The notes under the pieces: generated by a model
What the model was told of the DNA's origin: nothing
Databases searched by the model: none
Seen by the model: the letters and a program-made list of their open reading frames with translations, nothing else
Shown: positions 1-8,226 of the stretch, piece by piece
Layout of the letters: each line of letters starts with the position of its first letter
How positions within the stretch are numbered: position 1 is the first letter of the stretch
Program-made: the position numbers and the translations under genes
DNA from: an uncultured Pseudothermotoga sp.
GTDB taxonomy: Bacteria > Thermotogota > Thermotogae > Thermotogales > DSM-5069
DNA: 64,000 bases
NCBI GenBank assembly: GCA_937995655.1
Contig: CALKJI010000007.1
Location: 1-64,000 of the forward strand
Reading direction: 5' to 3'

Positions 1-285
1 AGCCCTCAGCTCCACTGTGAGAGGATCACTGATGTATGGTTTGTACCACACATAACCACTTAAAACAGTAAAAGTACTGTCAAAGGTCACCGTAAATCCT
101 GTTGTACCATCGCTACCACTTGCAGAAGCTCCCCAAGAAGCACTTGGTGCTACAGACCAACTAAGGGCGCTGGTCGATGCGTTGTAGGTGATGCTTGTGG
201 TAACGCTAAGAGATCCGCTCAAGTTAACTGCTGCAAAAGATGCGACTGTTACCAAGGCCAGTAAAACTACCAGAAGTTTTTTCAT
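1..285 (-). CDS. OmpB-like toga outer-membrane protein, N-terminal fragment
   Basis: This is the first 95 codons of a minus-strand gene that runs off the left edge. It starts with ATG at 285, behind an AAGGAGGG site at about 296-303. The protein opens with a classic signal peptide (MKKLLVVLLALVTVASFAA). The mature part is rich in Ser, Thr and Gly with alternating hydrophobic residues, as in a beta-barrel. It lies directly downstream of an OmpA toga gene, and in Thermotoga the ompA-ompB pair encodes the two main toga proteins. The OmpB assignment rests on signal peptide, composition and neighbour only, since the barrel itself is outside the window. Confidence 0.6.
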   Translation of the reverse strand, partial: MKKLLVVLLALVTVASFAAVNLSGSLSVTTSITYNASTSALSWSVAPSASWGASASGSDGTTGFTVTFDSTFTVLSGYVWYKPYISDPLTVELRA

Positions 286-346
286 ACCTTTACACCCTCC
301 TTCACCTTTAAGAATATAGTGTTGATTTTACCCCAATAGGGGAAGA

Positions 347-1558
347 TCAATAAATTACTCCCAAGATCAAAGCTGTTATCGCAACTATTATTGAGCCAAC
401 CACAGCACCTGTGAGGGCCATGTTTGCCTTTTCAAGTTCACCGATCTTTTTGTTGAGTTCGTTTTTGAGATTTTCAATAGAGGTTGTACTTTGAGCAAAC
501 TGTGCCTTTGTATCCTCCCTGAGTGTGAAAAGACCTTCACGGAGTTCTTCGATCTGTGTATTGACCATGTCGAGCTCATCAAGGATGTAGTTGATCTGTT
601 CTTCATGCATTGCAACAAAATCTCCAAAGTTTGATTCAAGATTAGAAAGTACCTTTTCAAGTGCAGCAAATCTGTCAGCAGAATCTTTTCTGAGTGCTTC
701 GATGGCCTTTGTGTTGGCCTCGATGCCCTTTGCCTTTTCCTCGAGTGCCGCTACTCTGTCTGTGAGCTTGGTCAGATTCTCTTGAGTTCTGTCCAGTTTT
801 ATGGAAAGATAACCAAGCGTCATCACTGCGTTGTCAAGTGCTGCGCTCAGATCGCCTAACTTTGCCTCTGCCGCACCGATCCTTTCACCCTGTGCAGAAA
901 CCTTGCTTGTAAGATCTCGCAGGACATTTTTCATAGGCTCGAGTGTAAAGAGCTTCTTTTGCATGGCTGTGATCTTTGAGTTGAGTTGGCTAGCTGTTGC
1001 TTCCAGTGCTGCCACCCTGTCGAGGGTTGCTGCGTTGGCATTACTGAGTTCTGCAAGCTTCATCTCTGTGCTTTTCTGCATGTTTGCAATGGATTCGTAC
1101 AATTTGATGACATCTTTGTCGTGTATGTTCACCGTTTGTTTGAGCATCTCTACAGTCTTGGCCAGGTCTGAAACCTGCGATCTAAGTGAAGCGATTTCAC
1201 CGGGGGTTGTACTCATGGCGTTGATTTTCTTTTCAAGCTCATCCACTTTCTGCACCGTTGCTCCAAGTTTTAAGCTGATTGCATCGAGCACTCTGAGGAC
1301 ATCGGAAATATGTGGGGCAACTATTTCAGTTTCGATCAAGCCAATCAATCTGCTGATCATTGCTGCTTCTTCATAGCGGGTGATATTCCGTTCACCTTTG
1401 AAGGTACCATCAGGATAACCAATGACAATACCCTTATTTTTTAAGTGTTCAACGTATGGGTAAGCCCAGTGTGTTTTGGGAACATCAGGGAACATCCCCG
1501 CAGCAAGTACCCCAACTGCTACAAAGAGCGCCAAGACTGATAGTACGAGTTTCTTCAT
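347..1558 (-). CDS. ompA: Toga protein OmpA-alpha (SLH domain plus long coiled coil)
   Basis: A 403-residue structural protein linking the cell body to the toga, the outer sheath of Thermotogales. Residues 1-20 are a signal peptide. Residues 23-72 are one SLH domain (FPDVPKTHWAYPYVEHL, then IGYPDGTFKGERNITRYEEA). Residues 80-375 are almost wholly heptad-repeat coiled coil. A hydrophobic anchor (VVGSIIVAITALILGVIY) closes the protein at about 385-403. This order of SLH, rod and C-terminal anchor is that of Ompalpha, where SLH binds peptidoglycan and the C-terminus sits in the outer membrane. The start is ATG behind GGGAGGTTGGAGCT. Its own promoter lies at 1644-1673. The OmpB-like gene follows 61 bases downstream, so the two are probably co-transcribed. 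Confidence 0.9.
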   Translation of the reverse strand: MKKLVLSVLALFVAVGVLAAGMFPDVPKTHWAYPYVEHLKNKGIVIGYPDGTFKGERNITRYEEAAMISRLIGLIETEIVAPHISDVLRVLDAISLKLGATVQKVDELEKKINAMSTTPGEIASLRSQVSDLAKTVEMLKQTVNIHDKDVIKLYESIANMQKSTEMKLAELSNANAATLDRVAALEATASQLNSKITAMQKKLFTLEPMKNVLRDLTSKVSAQGERIGAAEAKLGDLSAALDNAVMTLGYLSIKLDRTQENLTKLTDRVAALEEKAKGIEANTKAIEALRKDSADRFAALEKVLSNLESNFGDFVAMHEEQINYILDELDMVNTQIEELREGLFTLREDTKAQFAQSTTSIENLKNELNKKIGELEKANMALTGAVVGSIIVAITALILGVIY

Positions 1559-1643
1559 AGCTCCAACCTCCCTTCATATTATTTTCGACGGTGGGAACCT
1601 CATTCCCCCCACTTGTCAAAGACCAAAACAAGGATCAAGATAG

Positions 1644-1673
1644 ATTATAGCATCAATCAGAATCAAAAATCAA
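1644..1673 (-). promoter_or_regulatory. Sigma-A promoter of the toga genes
   Basis: On the minus strand TTGATT (1673-1668), an 18-base spacer and TATAAT (1649-1644) form a good sigma-70-type promoter. The -10 box is extended (TGC just before it). It lies about 85 bases upstream of the ompA start and just past the tyrS stop. The untranslated leader holds GGGAA/TTCCC arms that can pair, perhaps stabilising this structural-protein mRNA (inference). Confidence 0.7.
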
Positions 1674-1687
1674 GAGTACGAATAAGT

Positions 1688-2881
1688 TTACTGCCTTGTG
1701 AGTTTGAAGAACTGTCTTTTACCAACCTTTAGAATTTTTTCTTTTTCTACAGAGATTTTAGCATAGATATCTGTTATCTTTACATCGTCTAATTTTACTC
1801 CACCTTGAATTATCAATCTTCTTGCTTCACTTTTACTTGCTACGACTTGCAACTTCATGAGTAATTCTACCAATTCGACCTCCTCTTTGTCAAGTACGAC
1901 GACAGGCATTTCACTTGGTAACTGCTTTTTTCTAAAGATCTTTACAAATTCATCTTCGGCTTCCTTTGCACGTTCTAATCCGTGGAAGAAAGTGGTTATC
2001 TCAAAGGCCAGTTTCATCTTAACATCCCTGGGGTTTACAGAGTTGTTTTGCATCAATCTTTCGTACTGGTCTATCTCTTCTTGAGGTAGGTTCGTCAAAA
2101 GTTTCATGTATTTGATTATCAATTCATCTGGTATAGACATAAGTTTCCCGTACATCTCAAAGGGTGTGTCGTTGAAGGCTATGTAATTTCCATAGCTCTT
2201 ACTCATCTTCATCTTACCATCGGTTCCTTCAATGATGGGCATGGTCATAACAACCTGAGGTTCTTGGCCCATTTCTTCTTGAATCTTTCTTCCCACCAAG
2301 AGATTGAAGTACTGATCTGTACCACCGAGCTCTACATCGGCACCAATTGCAACTGAATCGTAGGCTTGTGCCAGCGGATAGAGAAATTCAGATATGGAGA
2401 TTGGGATGTTGGAAGAATATCTCCTTGAAAAATCATCCCTTTCAAGCATCCTTGCAACGGTGTACTTTGAGGCAAGTTTTATTACGTCTTTAAAGGTCAT
2501 CTTTGAAAGCCATTCACCGTTGAAACGAACCTCTGTTCTTTCTTTGTCTAATATCCTAAAGGCTTGTTCTTGGTATGATCTTGCGTTTTCCTTTACCTCT
2601 TGTTCCGACAACATGGGACGGGTTGAGTCCCTTCCCGATGGATCACCTATTTGGGCGGTGAAGTCTCCTATTATCAAGACCACTTGATGGCCAAGATCTT
2701 GAAACTGCCTGAGTTTGAACAATACAACTGCATGACCAAGGTGAAGATCTGGTCTTGACGGATCAACACCTAATTTCACGCGAAGTCTCCGCTTGGTCTG
2801 GAGTTTTCTCAAGAGATCTTCGTCATTTACAAAATCTACCACATTTTTCTTCAAAATCTCAAGTTGTTCCTTTGGTTGCAT
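1688..2881 (-). CDS. tyrS: Tyrosyl-tRNA synthetase
   Basis: A class I synthetase of 397 residues that charges tRNA-Tyr in the cytoplasm. The HIGH-type motif is HLGH at 47-50 (PSRPDLHLGHAVVLFKLRQF), the KMSKS loop is intact (GKMKMSKSYGNYIAF), and GGTDQYFNLLVGRKIQ lines the tyrosine pocket. Residues from about 335 form an S4-like RNA-binding domain (LVASKSEARRLIIQGGVKLD is its core pattern), so this is the TyrZ-like subtype. The ATG start follows GAGGTGATGTA. It sits 4 bases behind secG and next to ompA, an order that I recall from T. maritima. Confidence 0.95.
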   Translation of the reverse strand: MQPKEQLEILKKNVVDFVNDEDLLRKLQTKRRLRVKLGVDPSRPDLHLGHAVVLFKLRQFQDLGHQVVLIIGDFTAQIGDPSGRDSTRPMLSEQEVKENARSYQEQAFRILDKERTEVRFNGEWLSKMTFKDVIKLASKYTVARMLERDDFSRRYSSNIPISISEFLYPLAQAYDSVAIGADVELGGTDQYFNLLVGRKIQEEMGQEPQVVMTMPIIEGTDGKMKMSKSYGNYIAFNDTPFEMYGKLMSIPDELIIKYMKLLTNLPQEEIDQYERLMQNNSVNPRDVKMKLAFEITTFFHGLERAKEAEDEFVKIFRKKQLPSEMPVVVLDKEEVELVELLMKLQVVASKSEARRLIIQGGVKLDDVKITDIYAKISVEKEKILKVGKRQFFKLTRQ

Positions 2882-2885
2882 TACA

Positions 2886-3116
2886 TCACCTCGACATGAA
2901 AAAGGCCGTCAAAACGCTGCTTATGAAAAAGGCTATGGACAGCCAAAGGGTGATCTTACCCGATGTATCAAGACCTTTTTTTCTACCAAAGATCGTGTGT
3001 AATGACCCTGAACCGAAGGCACCACCAAGCTCTGCAAATTTGCTCATCTGCTGAAGTACCATGTAGATCAACCCTGCGCTGATCAATGAATGAACTATCA
3101 TCATGACGGTTTTCAC
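2886..3116 (-). CDS. secG: Preprotein translocase subunit SecG
   Basis: A small membrane protein of 76 residues with two transmembrane helices (about 1-22 and 54-74) around a Gly-rich loop (GGAFGSGSLHTIFGRKKGLD). That is the SecG pattern of the SecYEG channel. The start chosen is GTG at 3116, 7 bases after the AAGGAGG site at 3123-3130. A longer frame starting at 3155 would place that site inside the gene, so I rejected it. It is followed 4 bases later by tyrS. No strong promoter is obvious upstream. Confidence 0.88.
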   Translation of the reverse strand: MKTVMMIVHSLISAGLIYMVLQQMSKFAELGGAFGSGSLHTIFGRKKGLDTSGKITLWLSIAFFISSVLTAFFMSR

Positions 3117-3459
3117 CAAGACACCTCCTTCTTTGTTTATAGTATCATATACCAAAATAATATAACACCGAAAGATTTTGCCATGTAAGAAAGCCCAACA
3201 ACCCTATAAATGTCAAGTGAAACCTCTAGTTGTGCCGTTAACTTTCACTTTGCAGACCGCCTAGCATAGATAAGAAATAAAGGGCGATCCTTTGATCGCC
3301 CTGAGTGAACCTTTATAAAGTTGATCTATGTGTCAAAAGGAGGGTGGGGGGTTCTATACACGTTCCGCTTTTTAGACGATTAGGTTCACAGTTTGGTTCA
3401 ATTCAGTTGCGTGACAGTATTGTAAACAAAAAAATCATGCTAGATGGGGAAGGGTTTTC
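3117..3459. other. Intergenic region between secG and the GntR gene
   Basis: No gene is supported here. The region holds the secG ribosome site (3123-3130), a spaced inverted repeat AAGTGAAA (3215-3222) / TTTCACTT (3243-3250), and one clear terminator listed separately. The only purine-rich tract on the plus strand (about 3340-3352) has no reading frame after it. Confidence 0.6.
3275..3301 (-). terminator. Intrinsic terminator downstream of the GntR gene
   Basis: On the minus strand GGGCGATC, a 4-base loop and GATCGCCC (3301-3282) form a perfect 8-bp stem followed by TTTATTTC. It lies about 160 bases beyond the gntR stop. It ends the DUF1292-gntR transcript and insulates secG. Confidence 0.75.
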
Positions 3460-4131
3460 TCAAATTCTGTGTCTTTGAGTGATTTGAACGGATGGATGAT
3501 AATAAAGCAGTGAAAATGCCAATAGTTCACCAACATGGCTCGATAGGAGTAGGGCGCGCCGAATTACAAAGTCTTGATCAACAAGATTCAAGTGTCTCAA
3601 TACAATCTTTGGAGTTTTCACAAGTTCGAAGTTCTCGTCGATTGTACCAGAATGCAGAGTTTGAGCACAAAAATCTATTGGATGGATCTCATCTTGTGAT
3701 TGCAAAAGCTTAAGAGCCATCGGAGTTTTGATAGGATCTACGAAAGATCTTTCAAAACATACAGGGTTCTCATCTTTGTACCATATTATTTCAAAGCATA
3801 AAACAGGTAAGTTCCTGTTGAAATAATCCTGTTCCTTTGGAATCTTGCTCAAGTTCTTTCGAAGAAACTCAAAGTTCCAGCGATCGTCGACAAATCCCTG
3901 CAGGTGTCTTTTTGGCCTTAGAACAACGAAGGTACCGCGACCTTTGATTCTTTTAACGGCACCTTCTTTCACAAGCCTCTCTATAGCCATTCGTACAGCT
4001 TGCTTCCCCGCACCATAAATGGTTGTCAACTGTTTCTCCTCTGGCAGTTTGTTGTTTGTTAAATAGTACCCACTTTCAATCTTGGCTTTCAAATCTTTGT
4101 AAATCGATTCAACAGAATAACTTTTTTGCAA
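3460..4131 (-). CDS. GntR-family (HutC/UTRA type) transcriptional regulator
   Basis: A DNA-binding regulator of 223 residues. Residues 1-72 form the winged helix-turn-helix of GntR proteins (LPEEKQLTTIYGAGKQAVRM, then AIERLVKEGAVKRIKGRGTF). The rest has the outline of a UTRA effector domain (VLCFEIIWYKDENPVCFERS), which usually binds a small sugar-like ligand. The start is TTG 5 bases after the stop of the DUF1292 gene, with GGAGGA inside that gene as ribosome site at a long spacing. The ligand cannot be read from sequence. The nearest plausible target is the divergent ABC-kinase operon at 4.7 kb, whose promoter overlaps a long dyad. Confidence 0.85.
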   Translation of the reverse strand: MQKSYSVESIYKDLKAKIESGYYLTNNKLPEEKQLTTIYGAGKQAVRMAIERLVKEGAVKRIKGRGTFVVLRPKRHLQGFVDDRWNFEFLRKNLSKIPKEQDYFNRNLPVLCFEIIWYKDENPVCFERSFVDPIKTPMALKLLQSQDEIHPIDFCAQTLHSGTIDENFELVKTPKIVLRHLNLVDQDFVIRRALLLSSHVGELLAFSLLYYHPSVQITQRHRI

Positions 4132-4136
4132 AGTTA

Positions 4137-4508
4137 TCAGTTGTCCTCCTCTTGGTCATCTTCATGATCCTGTTCCTCTCCATCATGCTCATGACTGTGT
4201 TCTTCAAAATCGATCATGTTTCTCAAAGTGCCATCCTTTTCTAAAAGCTCATTCCAAGCCGTTGAGACTCTTTCGAACTCTTCTTCAGTCTCTATTGAAT
4301 CAACGAAGAGATCTCCATTTTCGCCCTCTTTGACACGGAATGGATAGATTTCACCAAAGTCTGTGATTTCACCTCTCTCGTCGACCATTATTTCCTCGCA
4401 AACCCAGTACTTCTTACCGGAATCTTCGATTTCGGCCAACAATACAAAATGATGGTCAACGTTGTTCTCGTCGGTCAAAACGAAAACCTCAAAATCCTCT
4501 TTTTGCAT
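4137..4508 (-). CDS. DUF1292 family protein
   Basis: A 123-residue acidic protein with the DUF1292 (YrzB-like) beta-sheet pattern: FEVFVLTDENNVDHHFVLLA, then a predicted strand around KYWVCEEIMVDE. The C-terminus is an extreme Asp/Glu/His tail (EEHSHEHDGEEQDHEDDQEE) that could bind metal ions; that is inference. The function of the family is unknown. The ATG start has GAGGAG 8 bases upstream. It is co-transcribed with the GntR gene 5 bases downstream. Confidence 0.78.
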   Translation of the reverse strand: MQKEDFEVFVLTDENNVDHHFVLLAEIEDSGKKYWVCEEIMVDERGEITDFGEIYPFRVKEGENGDLFVDSIETEEEFERVSTAWNELLEKDGTLRNMIDFEEHSHEHDGEEQDHEDDQEEDN

Positions 4509-4609
4509 AATATCAGCTCCTCAAAGCAGTCTTGTAACTACATGATACCATAAAAGATAAAAAATAATTTGATTTTGAAAGACAAAAAGATGAAGAAAAA
4601 CCAAAGGAT

Positions 4610-4664
4610 TTGACAGCCTATTGAAATGTGGTAAAATAATTTCGATAGCTAGCGAAATAATTTT
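4610..4664 (+). promoter_or_regulatory. Promoter with overlapping 32-bp dyad operator for the BMP-ABC/kinase operon
   Basis: TTGACA (4610-4615), 16 bases and TAAAAT (4632-4637) make a near-consensus promoter. A dyad centred at 4648.5 covers 4633-4664, with only two mismatched pairs (4638/4659 and 4645/4652). Its half-sites read AAAAT-ATTTCG and CGAAAT-ATTTT around a TAGCTA core. It overlaps the -10 box and start point, the usual place for a repressor. Candidate binders are the RpiR protein inside the operon or the GntR protein encoded divergently. Confidence 0.78.
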
Positions 4665-4717
4665 GACTATCTCCCTTACACCTACATAATCAATTTTACA
4701 ACAGGGGTGATTATAAA

Positions 4718-5701
4718 ATGAAAAGGTTTTTTGTAATTTTTGGAGCCATTTTTTCAGTGATCGTCGCCGGCTACAGTGTGGCGCTTTTAATAACTGGCGA
4801 AGTTGGTGGGAATGCCATATACGAAATGATGGTTGAAGGTGCCATGAGGGCATCAAAAGAACTTGGTTTTGATGTGAAAATCGTCGAAGGTGGTTATAAC
4901 TCATCAAAATGGGAACCCTTGTTGATCAGCCTCGCGTCGACCAAGTCCTATGACTTGATAGTTACCTTCACCGAAGGAATGCCAAAGAGCGTTGAAAAGG
5001 CTGCCAAAATGTTCCCAAGTCAAAAATTCGCACTCATAGATGGTATAGCTGCCAATCTTCCCAATCTTTATTCACTGGGCTTCAGGGACGAAGAAATGAC
5101 ATATCTTGCAGGTTACTTCGCGGGCCTTGTAACAAAGAGCAAACTCCCTGGAGTCAACCCAGACTTAAAAATCGGAATGATTGCAGGCGATATCTATCCA
5201 GCCATGACCGAGAAGATGAAGCCTGCCTATGAAAATGGCGCAAAGGCTGTCGATGAAAAGATCCAAGTTCTGTTCTCCGTAGCAGGAAGTTGGGCCGATC
5301 CAAACAAAGGTGCCCAATTGGCTCAAATTCAGTTCGCACAAGGAGTGGATGTGATCTTTTTGGTTGCTGGTGGTACAGGAATAGGGGCTATTCAGAAAGC
5401 CAAAGAATTTGGTAAGTATATAGTCGGTGTTGACGCGAATATCATAGATCTGGCACCAGATGTGATCTTGGCTTGTGCGTTGAAAAAAGCAGATATAGCT
5501 ATTCATAACGTTCTCACAAGAGCCTATCAAGGTAAATTACCCTTTGGACAGAGTGAACGATGGGGAATAAAGGAAGGTGTCATCGGTTTCACCTTCGAAG
5601 ATCCTTATTATCTACAGAACGTGCCAGAGGAAATTAGGCAAAGGATGCTCGATCTGTTTGAAAGGTTAAGGCAAGGGGCAGTCAATGTTCTTGGTGAGTG
5701 A
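4718..5701 (+). CDS. BMP/PnrA-type ABC substrate-binding protein
   Basis: A periplasmic binding protein of 327 residues from the basic-membrane-protein family, which in studied cases binds purine nucleosides. A signal peptide of about 19 residues precedes VALLITGEVGGNAIYEMM, the N-terminal strand and ligand loop of the fold. FALIDGIAANLPNLYSLGFR and EEMTYLAGYFAGL are the family's most recognisable stretches. There is no lipobox cysteine, as is common in Thermotogales. It is the first gene of a six-gene operon and overlaps the ATPase gene. Because a FGGY sugar kinase closes the operon, the ligand may be a sugar or polyol rather than a nucleoside (inference). Confidence 0.85.
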   Translation: MKRFFVIFGAIFSVIVAGYSVALLITGEVGGNAIYEMMVEGAMRASKELGFDVKIVEGGYNSSKWEPLLISLASTKSYDLIVTFTEGMPKSVEKAAKMFPSQKFALIDGIAANLPNLYSLGFRDEEMTYLAGYFAGLVTKSKLPGVNPDLKIGMIAGDIYPAMTEKMKPAYENGAKAVDEKIQVLFSVAGSWADPNKGAQLAQIQFAQGVDVIFLVAGGTGIGAIQKAKEFGKYIVGVDANIIDLAPDVILACALKKADIAIHNVLTRAYQGKLPFGQSERWGIKEGVIGFTFEDPYYLQNVPEEIRQRMLDLFERLRQGAVNVLGE

Positions 5702-7223
5702 AATGAGCCCACACATAGAAATGAGGGAAATTTACAAAACCTTTCCCATTAGTCATACCATAGCATTGAAAGGTGCCAACCTTTGTGTGGAAAGGGGTAC
5801 AATCCACGCATTACTTGGAGAAAACGGTGCAGGTAAAACAACTTTGATGAAGATTTTGTGTGGATTAGAAAGAATGGACAGTGGAAAGATATTTTTGAAA
5901 GCTAAACAAGTAAGTATAAGAAACCATCGCGACGCATTAAAGTATGGCATAGCCATGGTTCATCAGAATCTGAACTTGATAGAAGATTTCACGGCTTTGG
6001 AAAACATCATCTTACAAAAGATGCCTCCAAAGTACCTTCTGTTTTTCGATTCCACGAAAGCCAAGCAGATGATCAACAATGTCATGGAGCAAAACGGTAT
6101 CTTCGTCGATCTACAAAAGAAAGCAGCTGATTTGCCCGTTGCCGAGAGACAGAAGGTAGAGATACTGAGGGTACTGTACCTTGGTGCAGAGATTTTGATC
6201 TTTGATGAACCCACTTCTTACCTCAATGAATTGGAATCTGAGCAGTTTTTCAAAGTGATGAAGAAACTGAAAGAATCTGGAAAAACCATCATCTTCATCA
6301 CACACAACGCCCAGGATGCCCTTGCTGTGTCAGACAAAATAACAATTTTGAGAAACGGTGTCACTGTGTACTCTTCAAAGGGAAGTAGACCTTCCTTGAG
6401 CGAACTCACTCTCATGATGGCTGGTGAAACAGAGATCGTCCGTAAGCAATTTACTGGCTATGGTTCAAAGAAGGTACTACAGGTTGAAAACCTCGTCTTC
6501 AAAAGCGAAAGGCAAATCGTTGGACCGATTTCCTTCGAAATCAAAGAGGGTGAGATATTGGGGCTGATAGGTTTTAATTCATCTGGTGCTGTGGAATTGA
6601 CTGAGGCTATCGCCGGTATGAGGAAAACATTAAACGGCAAAATCACCTTCCATGGAAAGGATATAACAGAAAAAGATATGGCTGAGCGAAGAAAGCTTGG
6701 TGTGGGTTATATTCCTCAGAAAAAGACACAGGTTGGTCTTTCGACAAAGCTCCCTGTGGCAGAAAACTTGATCATTAACAAGTATAAAGAACTTTCCTGC
6801 CTTGGTTGGCTAAAGTACAAGGAGATCGGAGAGTGGTCTAATAAGCTCATAGAAGAATTTGAAATCAAAGTCTTTTCCCCTTGGCAGCCAGTTGAGACTC
6901 TATCAGGTGGAAATATGCAACGGGTCGTCATAGCAAGAGAAGTAAGATCAATGCCAAGATTGTTGATTGCCTGTGATCCTACGTCTGGACTGGATTTGAG
7001 ATCGGTGAATTTCGTACACAAAAAGTTTTTGAAACTGTGTGAAGAAGGATCATCGATTCTTATGTACTCAAGTGATCTTGATGAGATACTGAAGATCTGT
7101 GACAGAATACTCATAATGTCGAAGGGAAAGTTGGTTGCACAATATGAAAAAGATCCTTCCTTGACAAAGAATAAATTGATAGAGGCGATTTTGTCCAATG
7201 AGAGTAGAGCAGAACTGGCTTAG
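5685..7223 (+). CDS. ABC importer ATPase with two ABC domains (RbsA/NupO type)
   Basis: A 512-residue tandem ATPase. Domain 1 has a perfect Walker A (GENGAGKTT) and Walker B (LIFDEPTS) but a weak signature (LPVAERQ). Domain 2 has a degenerate P-loop (GFNSSGAVE), a good signature (LSGGNMQRV) and LLIACDPTSG. This asymmetry is normal for RbsA-like ATPases, which have one competent site. The start at 5685 has AAGGGG 7 bases upstream and overlaps the binding-protein gene by 17 bases. ATG at 5703 is an alternative. Confidence 0.9.
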   Translation: MFLVSEMSPHIEMREIYKTFPISHTIALKGANLCVERGTIHALLGENGAGKTTLMKILCGLERMDSGKIFLKAKQVSIRNHRDALKYGIAMVHQNLNLIEDFTALENIILQKMPPKYLLFFDSTKAKQMINNVMEQNGIFVDLQKKAADLPVAERQKVEILRVLYLGAEILIFDEPTSYLNELESEQFFKVMKKLKESGKTIIFITHNAQDALAVSDKITILRNGVTVYSSKGSRPSLSELTLMMAGETEIVRKQFTGYGSKKVLQVENLVFKSERQIVGPISFEIKEGEILGLIGFNSSGAVELTEAIAGMRKTLNGKITFHGKDITEKDMAERRKLGVGYIPQKKTQVGLSTKLPVAENLIINKYKELSCLGWLKYKEIGEWSNKLIEEFEIKVFSPWQPVETLSGGNMQRVVIAREVRSMPRLLIACDPTSGLDLRSVNFVHKKFLKLCEEGSSILMYSSDLDEILKICDRILIMSKGKLVAQYEKDPSLTKNKLIEAILSNESRAELA

Positions 7224-8226
7224 AGTGTTTCTCTTTACAACAATAGTAGCCTTTGTGTGTGGTTCTGTAATAATTGTGTTCACAAGCAAAAATCCATCGC
7301 TAGCAATGAGATGGTTCTACCTCGGTCCTTTGAGCAACGGCTATTTTTTTGGAAACATGCTCAGTGGTTCCATACCGCTGATTTTCACTGGACTTGCCGC
7401 CGTGATAGCCTTTTGTGCTGGGACATTCAATCTTGGGCTGGAAGGACAGCTGTACTTTGGTACGCTCTGGGGAACCTTTGTAGCCATCAATCTGACAGAT
7501 ACTTCGACTCTTTTGGCTATGTTGATAGCCTTCAGCGTTGGAGCCCTCATAGGAGCTCTGTGCGGTCTTTTGAAGATCGTTTTAAAGGTAGATGAGCTAC
7601 TCTCTTCCTTTTTGATAAGTCTTGCTTTGATTCACATCACAGATTACTTTTTGAACAACCCTCTGAGAGACCCGTTGGCTGGTCTTTCGGCAACAAAGTA
7701 CGTGAAGGAATCTATCATGTTTTCAAAGATATTGCCTCCTTCGAACCTACACAGTGGTATCTTCATAGCGGTTACGGCTGTGTTTTTGACCTATCTTTTA
7801 ATGAACTTCACAACCTTTGGGTATCAAATCAAAGTAACAGGTTCTAACTATGAATTTGCCCGATATGGGGGCATAAAGGTCTATAGAGTCTGGCTTTCAG
7901 CACTGTTCTTAAGCGGTGGAATGGCTGGGCTTGGCGGCATGATAGATGTTTTGGGTGTGCATGGGCGTATGATAAGAGGTTTCTCCTTCGGTTATGGTTT
8001 TAACGGCATAGCTGTCGCGTTGATCGCAAGAAATAATCCAATATTTGTTATACCAGCTGCATTGTTGTTCTCGTACCTTGAAATGGGAACACAGATCAGT
8101 TCCATCATGGCAGATATAACGCCAGAGATCTCCAAGATCCTTCAAGCCACTATATTTTATTTAATCACAGCAGAAAGGCTCGTACAGTTCATAGTCAGAA
8201 AGAAGGAAAAAATTCATGGCAGCTGA
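7198..8226 (+). CDS. ABC importer permease (BPD_transp_2, YufP type)
   Basis: An integral membrane protein of 342 residues with about nine hydrophobic helices. It carries the family stretch FCAGTFNLGLEGQLYFGTLW and, near the C-terminus, GFGYGFNGIAVALIARNNP, both typical of the larger permease in BMP-type nucleoside importers. It overlaps the ATPase gene by 26 bases and the second permease by 11, so translation is likely coupled. Confidence 0.9.
   Translation: MRVEQNWLRVFLFTTIVAFVCGSVIIVFTSKNPSLAMRWFYLGPLSNGYFFGNMLSGSIPLIFTGLAAVIAFCAGTFNLGLEGQLYFGTLWGTFVAINLTDTSTLLAMLIAFSVGALIGALCGLLKIVLKVDELLSSFLISLALIHITDYFLNNPLRDPLAGLSATKYVKESIMFSKILPPSNLHSGIFIAVTAVFLTYLLMNFTTFGYQIKVTGSNYEFARYGGIKVYRVWLSALFLSGGMAGLGGMIDVLGVHGRMIRGFSFGYGFNGIAVALIARNNPIFVIPAALLFSYLEMGTQISSIMADITPEISKILQATIFYLITAERLVQFIVRKKEKIHGS

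Noticed and set aside
331-342. CCCC/GGGG hairpin after ompA as terminator
   Set aside because: Only a 4-bp stem and no T-run. Co-transcription of ompA with the OmpB-like gene is likelier.
831-1376. Long open frame on the plus strand opposite ompA
   Set aside because: It mirrors the coiled-coil coding sequence, is Ser/Leu-rich without family features and has no ribosome site. ompA explains the region.
2793-3054. Open frames on the plus strand opposite tyrS/secG
   Set aside because: They cross two well-supported minus-strand genes and have no homology that I can recognise.
6716-7198. 160-codon open frame opposite the ABC ATPase
   Set aside because: Fully inside a strongly supported gene on the other strand, with no recognisable motif.
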